A stretch of DNA of 64,000 nucleotides. Origin: Clostridium sp. AWRP. GTDB taxonomy: Bacteria > Bacillota > Clostridia > Clostridiales > Clostridiaceae. The position numbers and the translations under genes are program-made. Below are positions 35,912 to 45,389 of the stretch, one piece after another; position 1 is the first letter of the stretch; every line of letters begins with the position of its first letter. The stretch is taken from assembly GCF_004006395.2 (NCBI RefSeq), contig NZ_CP029758.2, positions 2,046,001-2,110,000 of the forward strand, written 5' to 3'. The notes under the pieces were generated by a model. That model was not told the DNA's origin. It was given only the letters and a program-made list of their open reading frames with translations, and ran no database searches.

Positions 35912-37693
35912 ATGAACAATGAAATAAGTTTATGTATGATTGTAAAAAATGAAGAAAAATGTTTGCCGACATGTCTTGAAAGTGTTAAAGATGTTGTTGA
36001 CGAGATAATTGTTGTTGATACAGGTTCTACAGATAAAACAGTAGAGATTGCACGAAACTATGGTGCTAAGGTGTATTATTTCAAATGGAATAATAATTTT
36101 AGTGAAGCCAGAAATGTTTCGTTAAAATATGCCACTAAGGATTGGATATTAATAATGGATGCAGATGATGAATTGCGGGGTAAATATAAAGAAAATTTTA
36201 AATTGTTACTAAATAGCAAATTAGACGACAATCTAGTTTATTTCTTTGAAACATTAAACTATTATGGGGACAAACCTGATGATAATTGTATTACTATAAA
36301 TCTAAATCCACGAATCTTTAAAAATGGTCGTGGATTTCATTATGAAGGAGAGATTCATAATCAGTTAATATGTCCAAATAATGAACGTGGTGCAATTTGT
36401 AATGATGTAAAAATATATCATTATGGATATCTGAATAAAAATATAGTGTCTAAAAATAAGAGAAAAAGAAATATATCAATTTTAAACAAACTGATCGAAA
36501 AAGAACCTAATAATAAATTTAATTATTTTAATCTAGGTAATGAATATGTAGCTTTAGATAATCCTAAAAAAGCACTAGAGTATTATTATAAAGCTTATGA
36601 AGATTTTAATCCTGATACAGGCTTTAGCCCGGCGTTGGTTTTACGAATAATTGTTTGTAATTATAATATACGAGAATATACTAAAGCACTGGATTTTATT
36701 GATACTGCAACTAAGTATTATCCTAAATTTACTGATTTATATTTCTTTAAATCTCTTGTTTATAAAAATTTAGGTAAAATTACACTACAGATAAAGGCGT
36801 TGAACAAATGTGTTGAAATTGGAGAGCCTCCTTCACAACTAAAGTTTTTTTATGGAAGTGAGAGCTTTAAATCATACTTTGAATTAGGTAATGTTTATAT
36901 GCATTTTAAAGATTATGATACTGCATATGATTATTATATTAAATCACTTAAATCAAAACTGGATTTTATTGATCCACTATATTGTATTGCACACATATTA
37001 AAAGAAAAAAATATTAGTCACGCTAAATTTAAAAGTATCATAGAAAAATTTTTTTCTGGTTCTACGAAAGGTTATCCTGTTATTGCTGATATATTTTATA
37101 AAGAAGGACTTTATAAAATAGCATTAGAATATATTCAAAAATGTGAAGAAGCAAAAATAGTTACAGAGTCTATTAATATGCTAAAAGCGAAATGCCTTAT
37201 AAGAACTGGTGCTTTTGATGAATGTGTTAATATGAATTCTATAAAAGTTGAGTCACCTTTTTATACACATTTTTCCATGTATAGGGTTTTAAGCTGTATA
37301 TTAAGTAATAAAATTGATTATGCATCATCTATATTGAGTAGTTTTGAGAAAAATACTTTATCAGATAATGATAAAAAATTATTGAAAATATATTCTGAAC
37401 TAGTAAAACTATTTAAAGATGAACCAACAGAAATTATATCTGAAAATGAAAGCCAAATAGAATATGAAATGATTTTAGAAGTATGTGAAATATTGCTTAT
37501 AAATATGAAATTTGATGAATTAAAGATAGCTGTAAATTTATTCAATTTGATAGATAATAAATATGCGTTTCTTTACCTTGGAAAATTATATAATAAATAT
37601 GATTTTGTTGATCTTGCTAGAAAAGAAGTATTAAGGTCTATAAAAGAATTTAGTATATATGATAACGAAGGCCTTGACATATTAAAAGAATAA
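35912..37693 (+). CDS. GT2 glycosyltransferase with TPR repeats
   Basis: 593 residues behind AGGAGG. Residues 1-230 form a GT-A glycosyltransferase of the SunS/WaaE type (ISLCMIVKNEEKCLPTCLES, DEIIVVDTGSTDKTVEIA, MDADDE, FHYEGEIHNQL). The rest contains tetratricopeptide repeats (FNLGNEYVALDNPKKALEYY, SYFELGNVYMHFKDYDTAYD). In clostridia such proteins glycosylate flagellin, S-layer or spore-surface proteins; here the substrate is unknown. It is followed within 8 bp by the BlaI promoter and has no terminator of its own, so some read-through is likely. Confidence 0.88.
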   Translation: MNNEISLCMIVKNEEKCLPTCLESVKDVVDEIIVVDTGSTDKTVEIARNYGAKVYYFKWNNNFSEARNVSLKYATKDWILIMDADDELRGKYKENFKLLLNSKLDDNLVYFFETLNYYGDKPDDNCITINLNPRIFKNGRGFHYEGEIHNQLICPNNERGAICNDVKIYHYGYLNKNIVSKNKRKRNISILNKLIEKEPNNKFNYFNLGNEYVALDNPKKALEYYYKAYEDFNPDTGFSPALVLRIIVCNYNIREYTKALDFIDTATKYYPKFTDLYFFKSLVYKNLGKITLQIKALNKCVEIGEPPSQLKFFYGSESFKSYFELGNVYMHFKDYDTAYDYYIKSLKSKLDFIDPLYCIAHILKEKNISHAKFKSIIEKFFSGSTKGYPVIADIFYKEGLYKIALEYIQKCEEAKIVTESINMLKAKCLIRTGAFDECVNMNSIKVESPFYTHFSMYRVLSCILSNKIDYASSILSSFEKNTLSDNDKKLLKIYSELVKLFKDEPTEIISENESQIEYEMILEVCEILLINMKFDELKIAVNLFNLIDNKYAFLYLGKLYNKYDFVDLARKEVLRSIKEFSIYDNEGLDILKE

Positions 37694-37700
37694 AATTTGC

Positions 37701-37753
37701 TTGACAAATGGAGACTACAAGTGTAGTATGATATTAAAGACTACACTTGTAGT
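37701..37753 (+). promoter_or_regulatory. blaI promoter with two BlaI-type operators
   Basis: TTGACA (37701-37706), 17 bp, TAGTAT (37724-37729). Two dyads, ACTACAAGTGTAGT (37714-37727) and ACTACACTTGTAGT (37740-37753), cover the spacer/-10 and the start region. Their TACA-N2-TGTA core is the BlaI/MecI recognition pattern. This predicts auto-repression. Confidence 0.88.
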
Positions 37754-37772
37754 ACGAAAGGAGGCGAAAAAA

Positions 37773-38156
37773 TTGAATAAAATACCTAAAATATCAGATT
37801 CAGAATGGGAAGTGATGAAAGTTTTATGGAAAAAATCACCCCTTACTTCCAGCGAAATTATTGAGATTTTAAAGGAGCATAGTTCTTGGAATCCCAAAAC
37901 TATTCATACTCTTATTAGCAGACTGGTAACTAAAGATGCTATCAATGTAAAAAAAGATGAACCTTTTTATTTATATTCCCCTAATATATCCGAGAAAGAA
38001 TGTAAAAAGGTGGAGACAAAATCTTTTATTAAAAAGGTTTATGACGGCTCAATAAATTTGCTGATTTCCAATTTTATAAAAGACGAAAAATTGTCCGAGA
38101 AAGAAATAGAAGAATTAAAACAAATATTAGATGATAAGGGATTTTCAAAGAAATAA
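37773..38156 (+). CDS. blaI: BlaI/MecI-family transcriptional repressor
   Basis: 127 residues from the TTG at 37773, eight bases after AAAGGAGG; the longer frame from 37701 would run through the promoter. The winged helix (KISDSEWEVMKVLWKKSPLT, SSEIIEIL, WNPKTIHTLISRLVTKDAIN) and C-terminal dimerisation helix are typical. It should bind the two dyads upstream and be released when the M56 protease encoded next is activated, by cleavage or titration. Confidence 0.92.
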   Translation: MNKIPKISDSEWEVMKVLWKKSPLTSSEIIEILKEHSSWNPKTIHTLISRLVTKDAINVKKDEPFYLYSPNISEKECKKVETKSFIKKVYDGSINLLISNFIKDEKLSEKEIEELKQILDDKGFSKK

Positions 38157-38161
38157 CCAGT

Positions 38162-38266
38162 CAGTATGCTAGCCTATTTTTTATCATACTGCGTCGGTAG
38201 AACCCTTAGATAGGATTCACTATCTGCGGAACCTACCTCCTTGTCTGATAAAAAATATCCGTCGCA
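38162..38266 (+). ncRNA. Structured intergenic element between blaI and the blaR1-like gene
   Basis: Several mutually consistent or competing stems occur in 105 bases. CAGTATG (38162-38168) can pair with CATACTG (38185-38191). TATTTTTTATC (38175-38185) can pair with GATAAAAAATA (38247-38257). TGCGTCGG (38190-38197) can pair with CCGTCGCA (38259-38266), 7 of 8. GGTAG (38196-38200) with CTACC (38233-38237) encloses GATAG/CTATC. The A-B-A'-B' order implies either a pseudoknot or two alternative folds. It could be an attenuator, a processed RNA or a mobile repeat. I do not recognise a known family. Confidence 0.4.
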
Positions 38267-38323
38267 TCTTTGACTTGTTAGTTTCTTTCAAATCCCTAAA
38301 AAGAAGTAGGGGGGACAGTTTTC

Positions 38324-40195
38324 ATGCAGCTTTCTTTTATATTTAAAATGATTGTGTTATCGTCAGCCGCAGGCAGTATAGTTGCAGTTATAATTTTTGC
38401 TTTAAAAAGCTTATTAAAAAATAAACTTAATGCTTCTTGGCAATATTTTATATGGTTTTTGCTTATCATTAGATTGATTATACCTACTGGGTTTGATACC
38501 CCGCTAAGTAAGTTTAATGTATTTGCAAATACTACTCAGAGAATTCAAACATCTCAAAATATAGCTGGAAATAGCAGTAATATAAAAAATGTGGTTGAAG
38601 GTAATAACAAAATTTTAAAACCTAATTTAGAAAAAAAGAACAACTTTGGAGAAACAAAAGTAAAAGACTTTAATTATTATGTCAATATAGCAAGTATAGT
38701 ATGGATGATAGGAGCAACTCTTATTTTAGCTGTTATGTTATTTTCATATGGAATGTTTTACTTAAAAATAAGAAAGCTTTCATTTTGTCAAGATAAAGAA
38801 ATGAATGAGATACTCAAAGAGTCTAAGTCTATTATGAATATCTCAAAATTTATACCAGTTGTTTATGATGGGTATATAAATACACCTTCGCTTTTGGGAG
38901 TTATAAATCCTAAGATTTTAGTTGATCCTGATTTAATAGGAAAGCTTTCTTTTGAAGAAAAAAGGCATATTTTTTTACATGAACTTTCTCATTTTAAGAG
39001 AAAAGATATTTTTATAAATTGGGTAATATTATTTCTGGAAATTATCCATTGGTTTAATCCCATAATATGGTTTGCATTTAGTAGAATGAAGGAAGATTCG
39101 GAATTAGCTTGTGACGCTTATGTCTTATCTTATTTAAACAAGAAGGAACAGAAAGAATATGGGGAAACTATTATCGAACTTGCAAAATTTGTTTCAGGTA
39201 TCAAATTGATTCCCGGAACTAGCGGGATGATAAAGAGAAAGTCAAATGTAAAGAGGAGGATAATCATGATAAAAAAGTTTAAGAAGAATACATTTAAATG
39301 GATAGGGGTACCAGTATCTATTTTGGCAGCTATATGTATGGTTGGCATAACTAATTTGCCAACTAAAGCTATAGGGTTGAAAACTCAAAATAAATTGGTT
39401 GAAACTGTACAAAGTAAGGCAACCTATGTAAATATAGTTAAAAAGTTTTTGCCTAAAAATGCACAGATTGTAACTTCAAGTAATACGAAAGAGGGAGAAA
39501 ATGTTTTATTAAAGGATTTGAACAATGATGGCAGAATTGAAATTGTAAGTGCTTATAAATCAATAGGTCAAAGTGAAAAAATAAATATAATAGTTCTGAA
39601 AAGAATAGGAAACAATTGGATTAAAGCTTTGGACGAACCTGTGGAAGGCTTTAAGGCAGATATAGCATTGACAGCAGATATAGATGGCGATGGAAAAGAT
39701 GAAGTACTTTTAGGTAGAAGAGTTGGGGGAACTCTAGGACAACTTTCTATTTATAAGTGGAACAATAATACTTTAGATAAAATGCCAATTCAGTGGAATA
39801 GTGATGTTTTAGATAAAATGCCGGTTGGAGAGATAGATTATTCTAAAGTAGATATAGTAGATATTCCAGGAAAGGATATGAAAGCTATAGCTGTATGGAA
39901 CCATGATACAGGAAATGCGTATATGATTAATGTATTAAAGTTGAATGGAAAAACTTTTGAATCAGCAGATGACCTTTGCCCTGATTACTTTAAACAGAAA
40001 GTAGTACCTTACTACGAGCAAAAAGTGAAAGAAATGCCAAAGGCAGGATTTTACTGGTACTATTTAGCAGATTCACAAATAAAAGCAGGAGATAAAAAAT
40101 CAGCATTGAAATCAATAGAAGAAGGTTCGAATGTGGCTACAGGTTATCCGTCAAAAGAAGAATTTAACATACTTAAAGAAAAAGCTTCTAAATAG
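38324..40195 (+). CDS. BlaR1-like M56 metalloprotease with VCBS-like and TPR-like C-terminus
   Basis: 623 residues behind AGTAGGGGGG. TM helices lie at about 10-30, 38-55 and 122-145. The zinc motif HELSH (from about residue 219) is followed by WFNPIIWFAFSRMKEDSELACDAYVL, as in BlaR1/MecR1. A fourth TM segment is at about 326-345. The outer part is not a penicillin-binding domain: it has a calcium-binding-like repeat pair (DLNNDGRIEIVSAY and DIDGDGKDEVLLGR) and a short TPR-like tail (FYWYYLADSQIKAGDKKSAL). Together with BlaI it forms a sensor pair, but the signal is probably something other than a beta-lactam. Confidence 0.88.
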   Translation: MQLSFIFKMIVLSSAAGSIVAVIIFALKSLLKNKLNASWQYFIWFLLIIRLIIPTGFDTPLSKFNVFANTTQRIQTSQNIAGNSSNIKNVVEGNNKILKPNLEKKNNFGETKVKDFNYYVNIASIVWMIGATLILAVMLFSYGMFYLKIRKLSFCQDKEMNEILKESKSIMNISKFIPVVYDGYINTPSLLGVINPKILVDPDLIGKLSFEEKRHIFLHELSHFKRKDIFINWVILFLEIIHWFNPIIWFAFSRMKEDSELACDAYVLSYLNKKEQKEYGETIIELAKFVSGIKLIPGTSGMIKRKSNVKRRIIMIKKFKKNTFKWIGVPVSILAAICMVGITNLPTKAIGLKTQNKLVETVQSKATYVNIVKKFLPKNAQIVTSSNTKEGENVLLKDLNNDGRIEIVSAYKSIGQSEKINIIVLKRIGNNWIKALDEPVEGFKADIALTADIDGDGKDEVLLGRRVGGTLGQLSIYKWNNNTLDKMPIQWNSDVLDKMPVGEIDYSKVDIVDIPGKDMKAIAVWNHDTGNAYMINVLKLNGKTFESADDLCPDYFKQKVVPYYEQKVKEMPKAGFYWYYLADSQIKAGDKKSALKSIEEGSNVATGYPSKEEFNILKEKASK

Positions 40196-40205
40196 ATACT
40201 AAGTG

Positions 40206-40264
40206 AAAAGTTGATATATACTCGGAAATAGAGAGGGTACATTTTCGGGTATATATTAACTTTT
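40206..40264 (+). terminator. Terminator after the blaR1-like gene
   Basis: AAAAGTT-ATATAT-CG-AAAT pairs with ATTT-CG-ATATAT-AACTTTT over about 22 positions with mismatches; it begins 10 bases after the stop. Confidence 0.7.
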
Positions 40265-40306
40265 ATTAAAAGTAAGTTTGAGCTTTAGGAGGATTCATAG
40301 TAGTAA

Positions 40307-41614
40307 ATGGTAGAAAGTATAGACAGAGAAGAAAGAGTAATAAAAAAACAAAAATTAAAAATTAATAAAAAGAAAGCAGTAAGGTCTCTTTGTATATTAG
40401 TTTTATTTATATATGTTTTACACGTAATATGGGTACATTTTTTGGTTAATAGATATAATAAGATCATATATCCAGGAGTTAAAGTTGAAGGTATAAAATT
40501 AAGCGGAAAAACACAAGAAGAAGCGGTAAACACTTTAAGAAATAAGTACATAAATGAGATACTAAAGAAAAATATAGTAATTAAAATTGACAATAAGATG
40601 TATACAATAAATTATTCAAAGTTGAACATAAGTTATAACCTAGAAGATACAATAAAAAATGCTTTTGACTATGGTAAAAGTGGAGATATATCTTACAAAT
40701 ATAAGATCATAAGCAGTGGCAAAGAAAAAAATTTTTCTCTAGAATACAGTTATGATAAAAAAGAAATTGAAAAAACTATATCAAAAATTCAAGGTGAATG
40801 TGATAAAAAACCAGTAAATGCAAGTATGACTAAAGACAAAAACGATAAATTTCAAATTACTAAAGAAAAAGTAGGATATGAAGTTGATAAGTACAAGCTT
40901 TTTAAAGACATTGATAGGGAAATAGGAAATAGGGATATTAAGGATATTATAGTTGATGTTAAAATGAAAAAAGTTGAGTCTGCTATAAAGAAATCGGATT
41001 TGCAGAAAATAGATACGAAAATATCCAGCTTTGCTACGGATTTTTCTTCTTCTACAGCAAACAGAGCTAATAACATACAGGTAGCTTCTAAAGCACTGAA
41101 TGGAACTGTTGTTATGCCAAATGAAACCTTTAGTTTTAACAAAATAGTAGGAGAGAGAACAGCAGAAAGAGGATATGAAGCTGCACATGTTATTGTAGGT
41201 GATAAAGTAGAATCTGGGCTAGGAGGAGGAGTATGTCAGGTATCAAGTACCCTTCATAATGCTGTAGTAGGAGCAGGTATAGTGCCTACAGAAAGAGATC
41301 ACCACAATATGCCTGTGAGTTATGTAGGTATTGGAATGGATGCTACTGTGGATTACGGAAACATAGATTATAAATTTAAAAATACACTAGGGTATCCTAT
41401 ATTTATAGAATGTACTACTGATGATAAGAAACTTACATTTAATATTTATTCAAATTCTAAATTGACTAAAAAGACTTATAAGCTTGTAAATAGTGTAAAA
41501 ACAGTAAATAGATCTGGCAAGGCGGTATGTGAGGCAAAAGCGTATAAAGTTACTTATGAAGATGGAAAAGAGGTTTCAAGAGATGAGATAAACAGTGATT
41601 GTTATGTAAAATGA
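40307..41614 (+). CDS. VanW-family protein with peptidoglycan-binding-like region
   Basis: 435 residues. A cytoplasmic basic stretch and one TM helix (about 25-45, SLCILVLFIYVLHVIWVHFL) anchor it. Residues about 60-230 resemble PG_binding_4 (GVKVEGIKLSGKTQEEAVNT). A VanW domain follows (FATDFSSSTANRANNIQVAS, NETFSFNKIVG, GGGVCQVSSTLHNAVVGAG, HHNMPVSYVGIGMDATVDYG), and the last 40 residues resemble G5. VanW proteins accompany vancomycin resistance and wall remodelling, but the biochemical role is unknown. The distance from AGGAGG to the ATG is unusually long (14 bases). Confidence 0.9.
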   Translation: MVESIDREERVIKKQKLKINKKKAVRSLCILVLFIYVLHVIWVHFLVNRYNKIIYPGVKVEGIKLSGKTQEEAVNTLRNKYINEILKKNIVIKIDNKMYTINYSKLNISYNLEDTIKNAFDYGKSGDISYKYKIISSGKEKNFSLEYSYDKKEIEKTISKIQGECDKKPVNASMTKDKNDKFQITKEKVGYEVDKYKLFKDIDREIGNRDIKDIIVDVKMKKVESAIKKSDLQKIDTKISSFATDFSSSTANRANNIQVASKALNGTVVMPNETFSFNKIVGERTAERGYEAAHVIVGDKVESGLGGGVCQVSSTLHNAVVGAGIVPTERDHHNMPVSYVGIGMDATVDYGNIDYKFKNTLGYPIFIECTTDDKKLTFNIYSNSKLTKKTYKLVNSVKTVNRSGKAVCEAKAYKVTYEDGKEVSRDEINSDCYVK

Positions 41615-41686
41615 GACAGGTTGATATATTATTTTAAATATAGTAATATATAAAATATATTATAGAAAGGGCAAGGTATGTAATTA

Positions 41687-41771
41687 ATGAAGATTAACTA
41701 ATTCAGCGTTCTTAAAATCAATTGAGATTTATTTTTAAGGCTTTTGTGCCTCTATTTTTGCTGGGTTAGTT
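41687..41771 (+). promoter_or_regulatory. Leader with mini-ORF and attenuator-like hairpins before the ABC-F gene
   Basis: A four-codon ORF, MKIN (41687-41701), has AAGG ten bases upstream. Its end and stop overlap the left arm AACTAATTCAGC (41696-41707), which pairs with GCTGGGTTAGTT (41760-41771). Inside lies AGGC/GCCT (41738-41751) followed by CTATTTTT, a small terminator. A ribosome stalled on the leader would hide the left arm and change the fold. Ribosome-mediated attenuation of this kind is known for ABC-F resistance genes such as vmlR and vgaA. Confidence 0.55.
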
Positions 41772-41875
41772 TAAATGAAATAATAATTACTATAGATGTT
41801 TATGCTTTTTTGGCATAGCTATATACTTATGGATTCATTTATCTTTCCGGCGTTTGCAAAGGAGAGATTTTTTTT

Positions 41876-43495
41876 ATGCTTATTTTAGAAGCTGTGAATT
41901 TGAAAAAATATTATGGAGATAGATTAATCATATCTACCAATGATTTAAAAATACGAAGAGGAGATAAAATTGGTATTGTAGGAGAAAACGGTGCAGGTAA
42001 AACTACACTTTTGAATATCTTATCAGGAGAGACAGATGCAGATACAGGTGTTATTAAAAGGTATTGTTCTGCAGCGTATATAAAACAATTTTCAGACGAA
42101 AATGTGAATATGCAAGGTAAGCTTTTTAAAGAATTTGGAGTGAATTATAAATTTGATTGTCAGAAGGCAAGTGGAGGTGAACGTGCTAAGCTTAGTATTG
42201 CAGCTGAATTAAGTAAAAACAGTTCTTTGCTTCTGGCAGATGAACCTACATCCAATTTAGATTATAAAAGTATAAAAGTACTAAAGGAAAAGTTGAGTAA
42301 GATAGAAACCATTGTGTTGATAAGCCATGATAGAGATTTTATGGATACTCTATGTAATAAAATTATTGAAATAAGAAATGGCAAACTTTTCTTTTACGAA
42401 GGAAACTATTCTTTTTATAAAAAGCAAAAAGATTTAAGAATAAAAAGGCAGAAGATGGAATATGAAGAATATATAGAGGAGAAAATAAGGCTTGAAAAAG
42501 CAACAAGAGATGTACAGAGTAAATCAAAATCCATGAAAAAAACTCCAAAGAGAATGGGAAATTCTGAAGCAAGGCTTCACAAACGTGCAGTCAATGAAAA
42601 GAAGAAAAAATTAGATGCTGCAGTAAAGGGCATAAAATCTCGTATTGAAAAGCTGCAAGTTAAGGAAAAACCCGATAAAATTTTAAAGGTAAAAATTGAT
42701 TTTTCTTTAACAAATCCTCCACAAAATAAAATTATTATGTCTAGTTCTAATTTTTATTTTAAATATAATAGAAATGAGATTTTTCATAATGCTAAATTTA
42801 AGGTTTATAATGGAATGAAGACAGCAGTTGTAGGAGATAATGGATCTGGAAAAACTACACTATTAAATCTTATAAATATGCAGGATAAGCAAATTTATAC
42901 TGTGCCAAAAGCGGTTATTGGATATTTCCATCAGAACTTTGAAGATCTTGATTTTGATAAAACTGTACTCCAAAATGTTATGGTTAGCAGTATTCAAGGT
43001 GAAAGCTGTGTTAGAACAATTTTAGCAAGATTATTGATTTTTGGTGATGCAGTGCATAAAAAGGTTGGAATTTTAAGTGGTGGAGAAAAGATAAAGGTTT
43101 CTTTTGCAAAACTTTTTGCATCAAAAGCCAATGTACTGCTTCTAGATGAACCTACAAACTATCTTGATATGCAGTCTATTGAGGCACTAGAAGATTTTTT
43201 AAGAAGTTATGAAGGAACTGTACTCTTTGTATCTCATGATAGAGCTTTTATAAATTCTATAGCGGATAGATTGCTTATACTGGAGAATGAAAAAATAACG
43301 GAATTCGAAGGAAATTTGAAAGAATTTGAGAAAAATAAAAAGGTATCAAAAAATCAGGAAAATATGTATATAGAAAAATCAATTTTACAGATGAAGCTTA
43401 CTGAAATTGTTTCTAGAATGTCCTTGAAAGATTGTGACAGAGAAGCATTGGATAAAGAATACCAATGTATTGCCAAACAATTGAATAAGATGTAA
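41876..43495 (+). CDS. ABC-F ATPase, probable ribosome-protection (antibiotic resistance) protein
   Basis: 539 residues behind AAAGGAGAG. Two ABC domains without TM helices: Walker A GENGAGKTT (about residues 37-45) and GDNGSGKTT (about 320-328), with Walker B LLLADEPTSNLD and LLLDEPTNYLD. The catalytic Glu is present in both. A long basic interdomain linker (about 170-260, rich in Lys/Arg, KSKSMKKTPKRMGNSEARLH) would reach the peptidyl-transferase centre. The length and the leader favour the resistance-type (Vga/Lsa/CplR-like) rather than housekeeping members. The likely drug classes are lincosamides, pleuromutilins or streptogramin A. Confidence 0.88.
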   Translation: MLILEAVNLKKYYGDRLIISTNDLKIRRGDKIGIVGENGAGKTTLLNILSGETDADTGVIKRYCSAAYIKQFSDENVNMQGKLFKEFGVNYKFDCQKASGGERAKLSIAAELSKNSSLLLADEPTSNLDYKSIKVLKEKLSKIETIVLISHDRDFMDTLCNKIIEIRNGKLFFYEGNYSFYKKQKDLRIKRQKMEYEEYIEEKIRLEKATRDVQSKSKSMKKTPKRMGNSEARLHKRAVNEKKKKLDAAVKGIKSRIEKLQVKEKPDKILKVKIDFSLTNPPQNKIIMSSSNFYFKYNRNEIFHNAKFKVYNGMKTAVVGDNGSGKTTLLNLINMQDKQIYTVPKAVIGYFHQNFEDLDFDKTVLQNVMVSSIQGESCVRTILARLLIFGDAVHKKVGILSGGEKIKVSFAKLFASKANVLLLDEPTNYLDMQSIEALEDFLRSYEGTVLFVSHDRAFINSIADRLLILENEKITEFEGNLKEFEKNKKVSKNQENMYIEKSILQMKLTEIVSRMSLKDCDREALDKEYQCIAKQLNKM

Positions 43496-43500
43496 GGTCA

Positions 43501-43535
43501 GTGGGGAGTATTAGAACGGGTAGTCATCGGATAAA
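43501..43535 (+). repeat. Dispersed end repeat, copy 2
   Basis: GTGGGGAGTATTAGAACGGG followed by TAGTCATCGGATAAA. The left 20 bases align with GTGGGAGTGTTACAGTAG of the copies at 46778 and 63831, so the shared unit is at least 35 bp. Confidence 0.65.
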
Positions 43536-43643
43536 GAATAGAGGAATATATTGACATAAGTTTTATGCTGCTGTATCATGACTTTAGTAATATATGTGAT
43601 ATGTTACTTTTATTTCATATTAGTATTATAGGGGGTGGATATT

Positions 43644-45251
43644 ATGAATTTCAATGCTTTATACAATCCTTTTAGTTCAGCAAGAAGCACAGCCTATGGG
43701 AAAAGAGGAATGGTGGCTGCATCTCAGCCTTTTGCAGCAGAAGCCGGTTTTGAGATTCTAAAAAAGGGTGGCAATGCAGTAGATGCTGCTATTTCAACAG
43801 CTGCTTGCTTGACTGTATGTGAGCCAACATCAAATGGAATTGGTGGTGATGCTTTTGCTACAGTATGGTTTAATGGTAAATTGCATGGATTAAATTCAAG
43901 TGGACCATCGCCAAAGGGAATTTCTATACCTATTTTGAAAAAATCAGGATATAATGAAATACCACAGTTTGGATGGGAACCTGTTAATGTTCCAGGAATT
44001 CCTGCAGCATGGGCATCGCTTTCAGAAAAATTTGGGAAATTGTCTTTTGAAAAGCTACTAGAACCTGCTATAAGGTATGCAGAGGAAGGTTTCCCTGTAA
44101 CTCCGACAGTAGGGAAATTTTGGGGAAGAGCATATGAGCTATACAAAAGAAAATTAACTGATGAAAAATTTAAATATTGGTTTGATACTTTTGCACCAGA
44201 GGGAAGGGCTCCAAGAATAGGGGAGATGTTCACTTTAAAGGATCATGCAAAAACATTAAAAATTATAGCTGAGACTAAAAGTGAAGCATTTTATAGAGGA
44301 GAACTGGCTGAAAAAATAGATTATTTTTCAAGGAAAACTGGTGGATATATAAGAAAAGAAGATTTAGAAAAATACCATGCTGAATGGGTAAAACCTATAA
44401 GTATTAATTACAGAGGTTATGATGTATGTGAGATTCCTCCAAATGGACAGGGTATTACCGCACTTATAGCTCTTAATATATTAAAGGGTTTTGAATTCAA
44501 TGAAAAAAATTCTGTAGATACTTATCACAAGCAAATGGAAGCAGTGAAATTGGCTTTTGAAGATACTTTAAGGTATGTAACAGACAGAAATAAAATGACA
44601 ATTAAAATAGAGGACTTGCTGTCCGATGCTTACGCTGATGAAAAAAGAAAGAGAATAAAAGAAACTGCTTTTATGCCTGAATTTAGTAAAAACTCCAAAG
44701 GTGGAACAGTTTATCTTGCTACTGCTGATGGATATGGGAATATGGTGTCATACATACAGAGTAATTATATGGACTTTGGTTCAGGTCTAGTGGTACCTGG
44801 AACAGGTATTGCTCTGCATAACAGAGGGAAAAATTTCTCCTTTGATCCGAATCATGCAAATGCACTGGAACCTGAAAAAAAGCCATATCACACAATAATT
44901 CCTGGATTTTTAATGAAAAATGGCAAAGGTGTAGGACCTTTTGGAATTATGGGAGCCTTTATGCAGCCTCAAGCCCATGTACAAGTATTGATGAACTGTA
45001 TTGATTTTAATTTAAATCCACAAGCAGCACTGGATGCTCCAAGATGGATGTGGAATGAGGAAAAAAATATTAGTATTGAGCATGCTTTCCCTCAGTATCT
45101 GGCAAAAGCTTTGTATGATAAAGGACACAAAATAAGTTATGCCATTGATGAGACCGATTTTGGAAGGGGTCAGATAATTTGGAGAGATGAAAATGGAGTT
45201 TTATCAGGAGGAACTGATTGGAGGACTGATGGAACTATATATTCATGGTAA
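43644..45251 (+). CDS. ggt: Gamma-glutamyltransferase family protein
   Basis: 535 residues. AGGGGGTGG at 43630-43638 fits the ATG at 43644. The N-terminal part (GMVAASQPFAAEAGFEILKKGGNAVDAAI, TSNGIGGDAFATVW) and the junction SKGGTVYLATADGYGNMVSY identify an Ntn-hydrolase of the GGT family. The Thr in GGT (about residue 355) is the expected self-cleavage site and nucleophile. No signal peptide is visible, so it is probably cytoplasmic, like the short bacterial paralogues. It may act on glutathione-like or gamma-glutamyl compounds. Confidence 0.88.
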   Translation: MNFNALYNPFSSARSTAYGKRGMVAASQPFAAEAGFEILKKGGNAVDAAISTAACLTVCEPTSNGIGGDAFATVWFNGKLHGLNSSGPSPKGISIPILKKSGYNEIPQFGWEPVNVPGIPAAWASLSEKFGKLSFEKLLEPAIRYAEEGFPVTPTVGKFWGRAYELYKRKLTDEKFKYWFDTFAPEGRAPRIGEMFTLKDHAKTLKIIAETKSEAFYRGELAEKIDYFSRKTGGYIRKEDLEKYHAEWVKPISINYRGYDVCEIPPNGQGITALIALNILKGFEFNEKNSVDTYHKQMEAVKLAFEDTLRYVTDRNKMTIKIEDLLSDAYADEKRKRIKETAFMPEFSKNSKGGTVYLATADGYGNMVSYIQSNYMDFGSGLVVPGTGIALHNRGKNFSFDPNHANALEPEKKPYHTIIPGFLMKNGKGVGPFGIMGAFMQPQAHVQVLMNCIDFNLNPQAALDAPRWMWNEEKNISIEHAFPQYLAKALYDKGHKISYAIDETDFGRGQIIWRDENGVLSGGTDWRTDGTIYSW

Positions 45252-45389
45252 AATTGGATTAATTAGGACAAGATCTAAAAGCGTGAATATTCTATACTAA
45301 TCGATATATAGGGGGATTTTTCATAGAATTAAATTGACTAAACTAAAAAACGGACAATTTTGAAGAACACAGTATTATTTAAAATTGAC

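Noticed and set aside
43724..44233. 169-codon antisense frame in ggt
   Set aside because: Mirror of conserved GGT sequence; no ribosome binding site.
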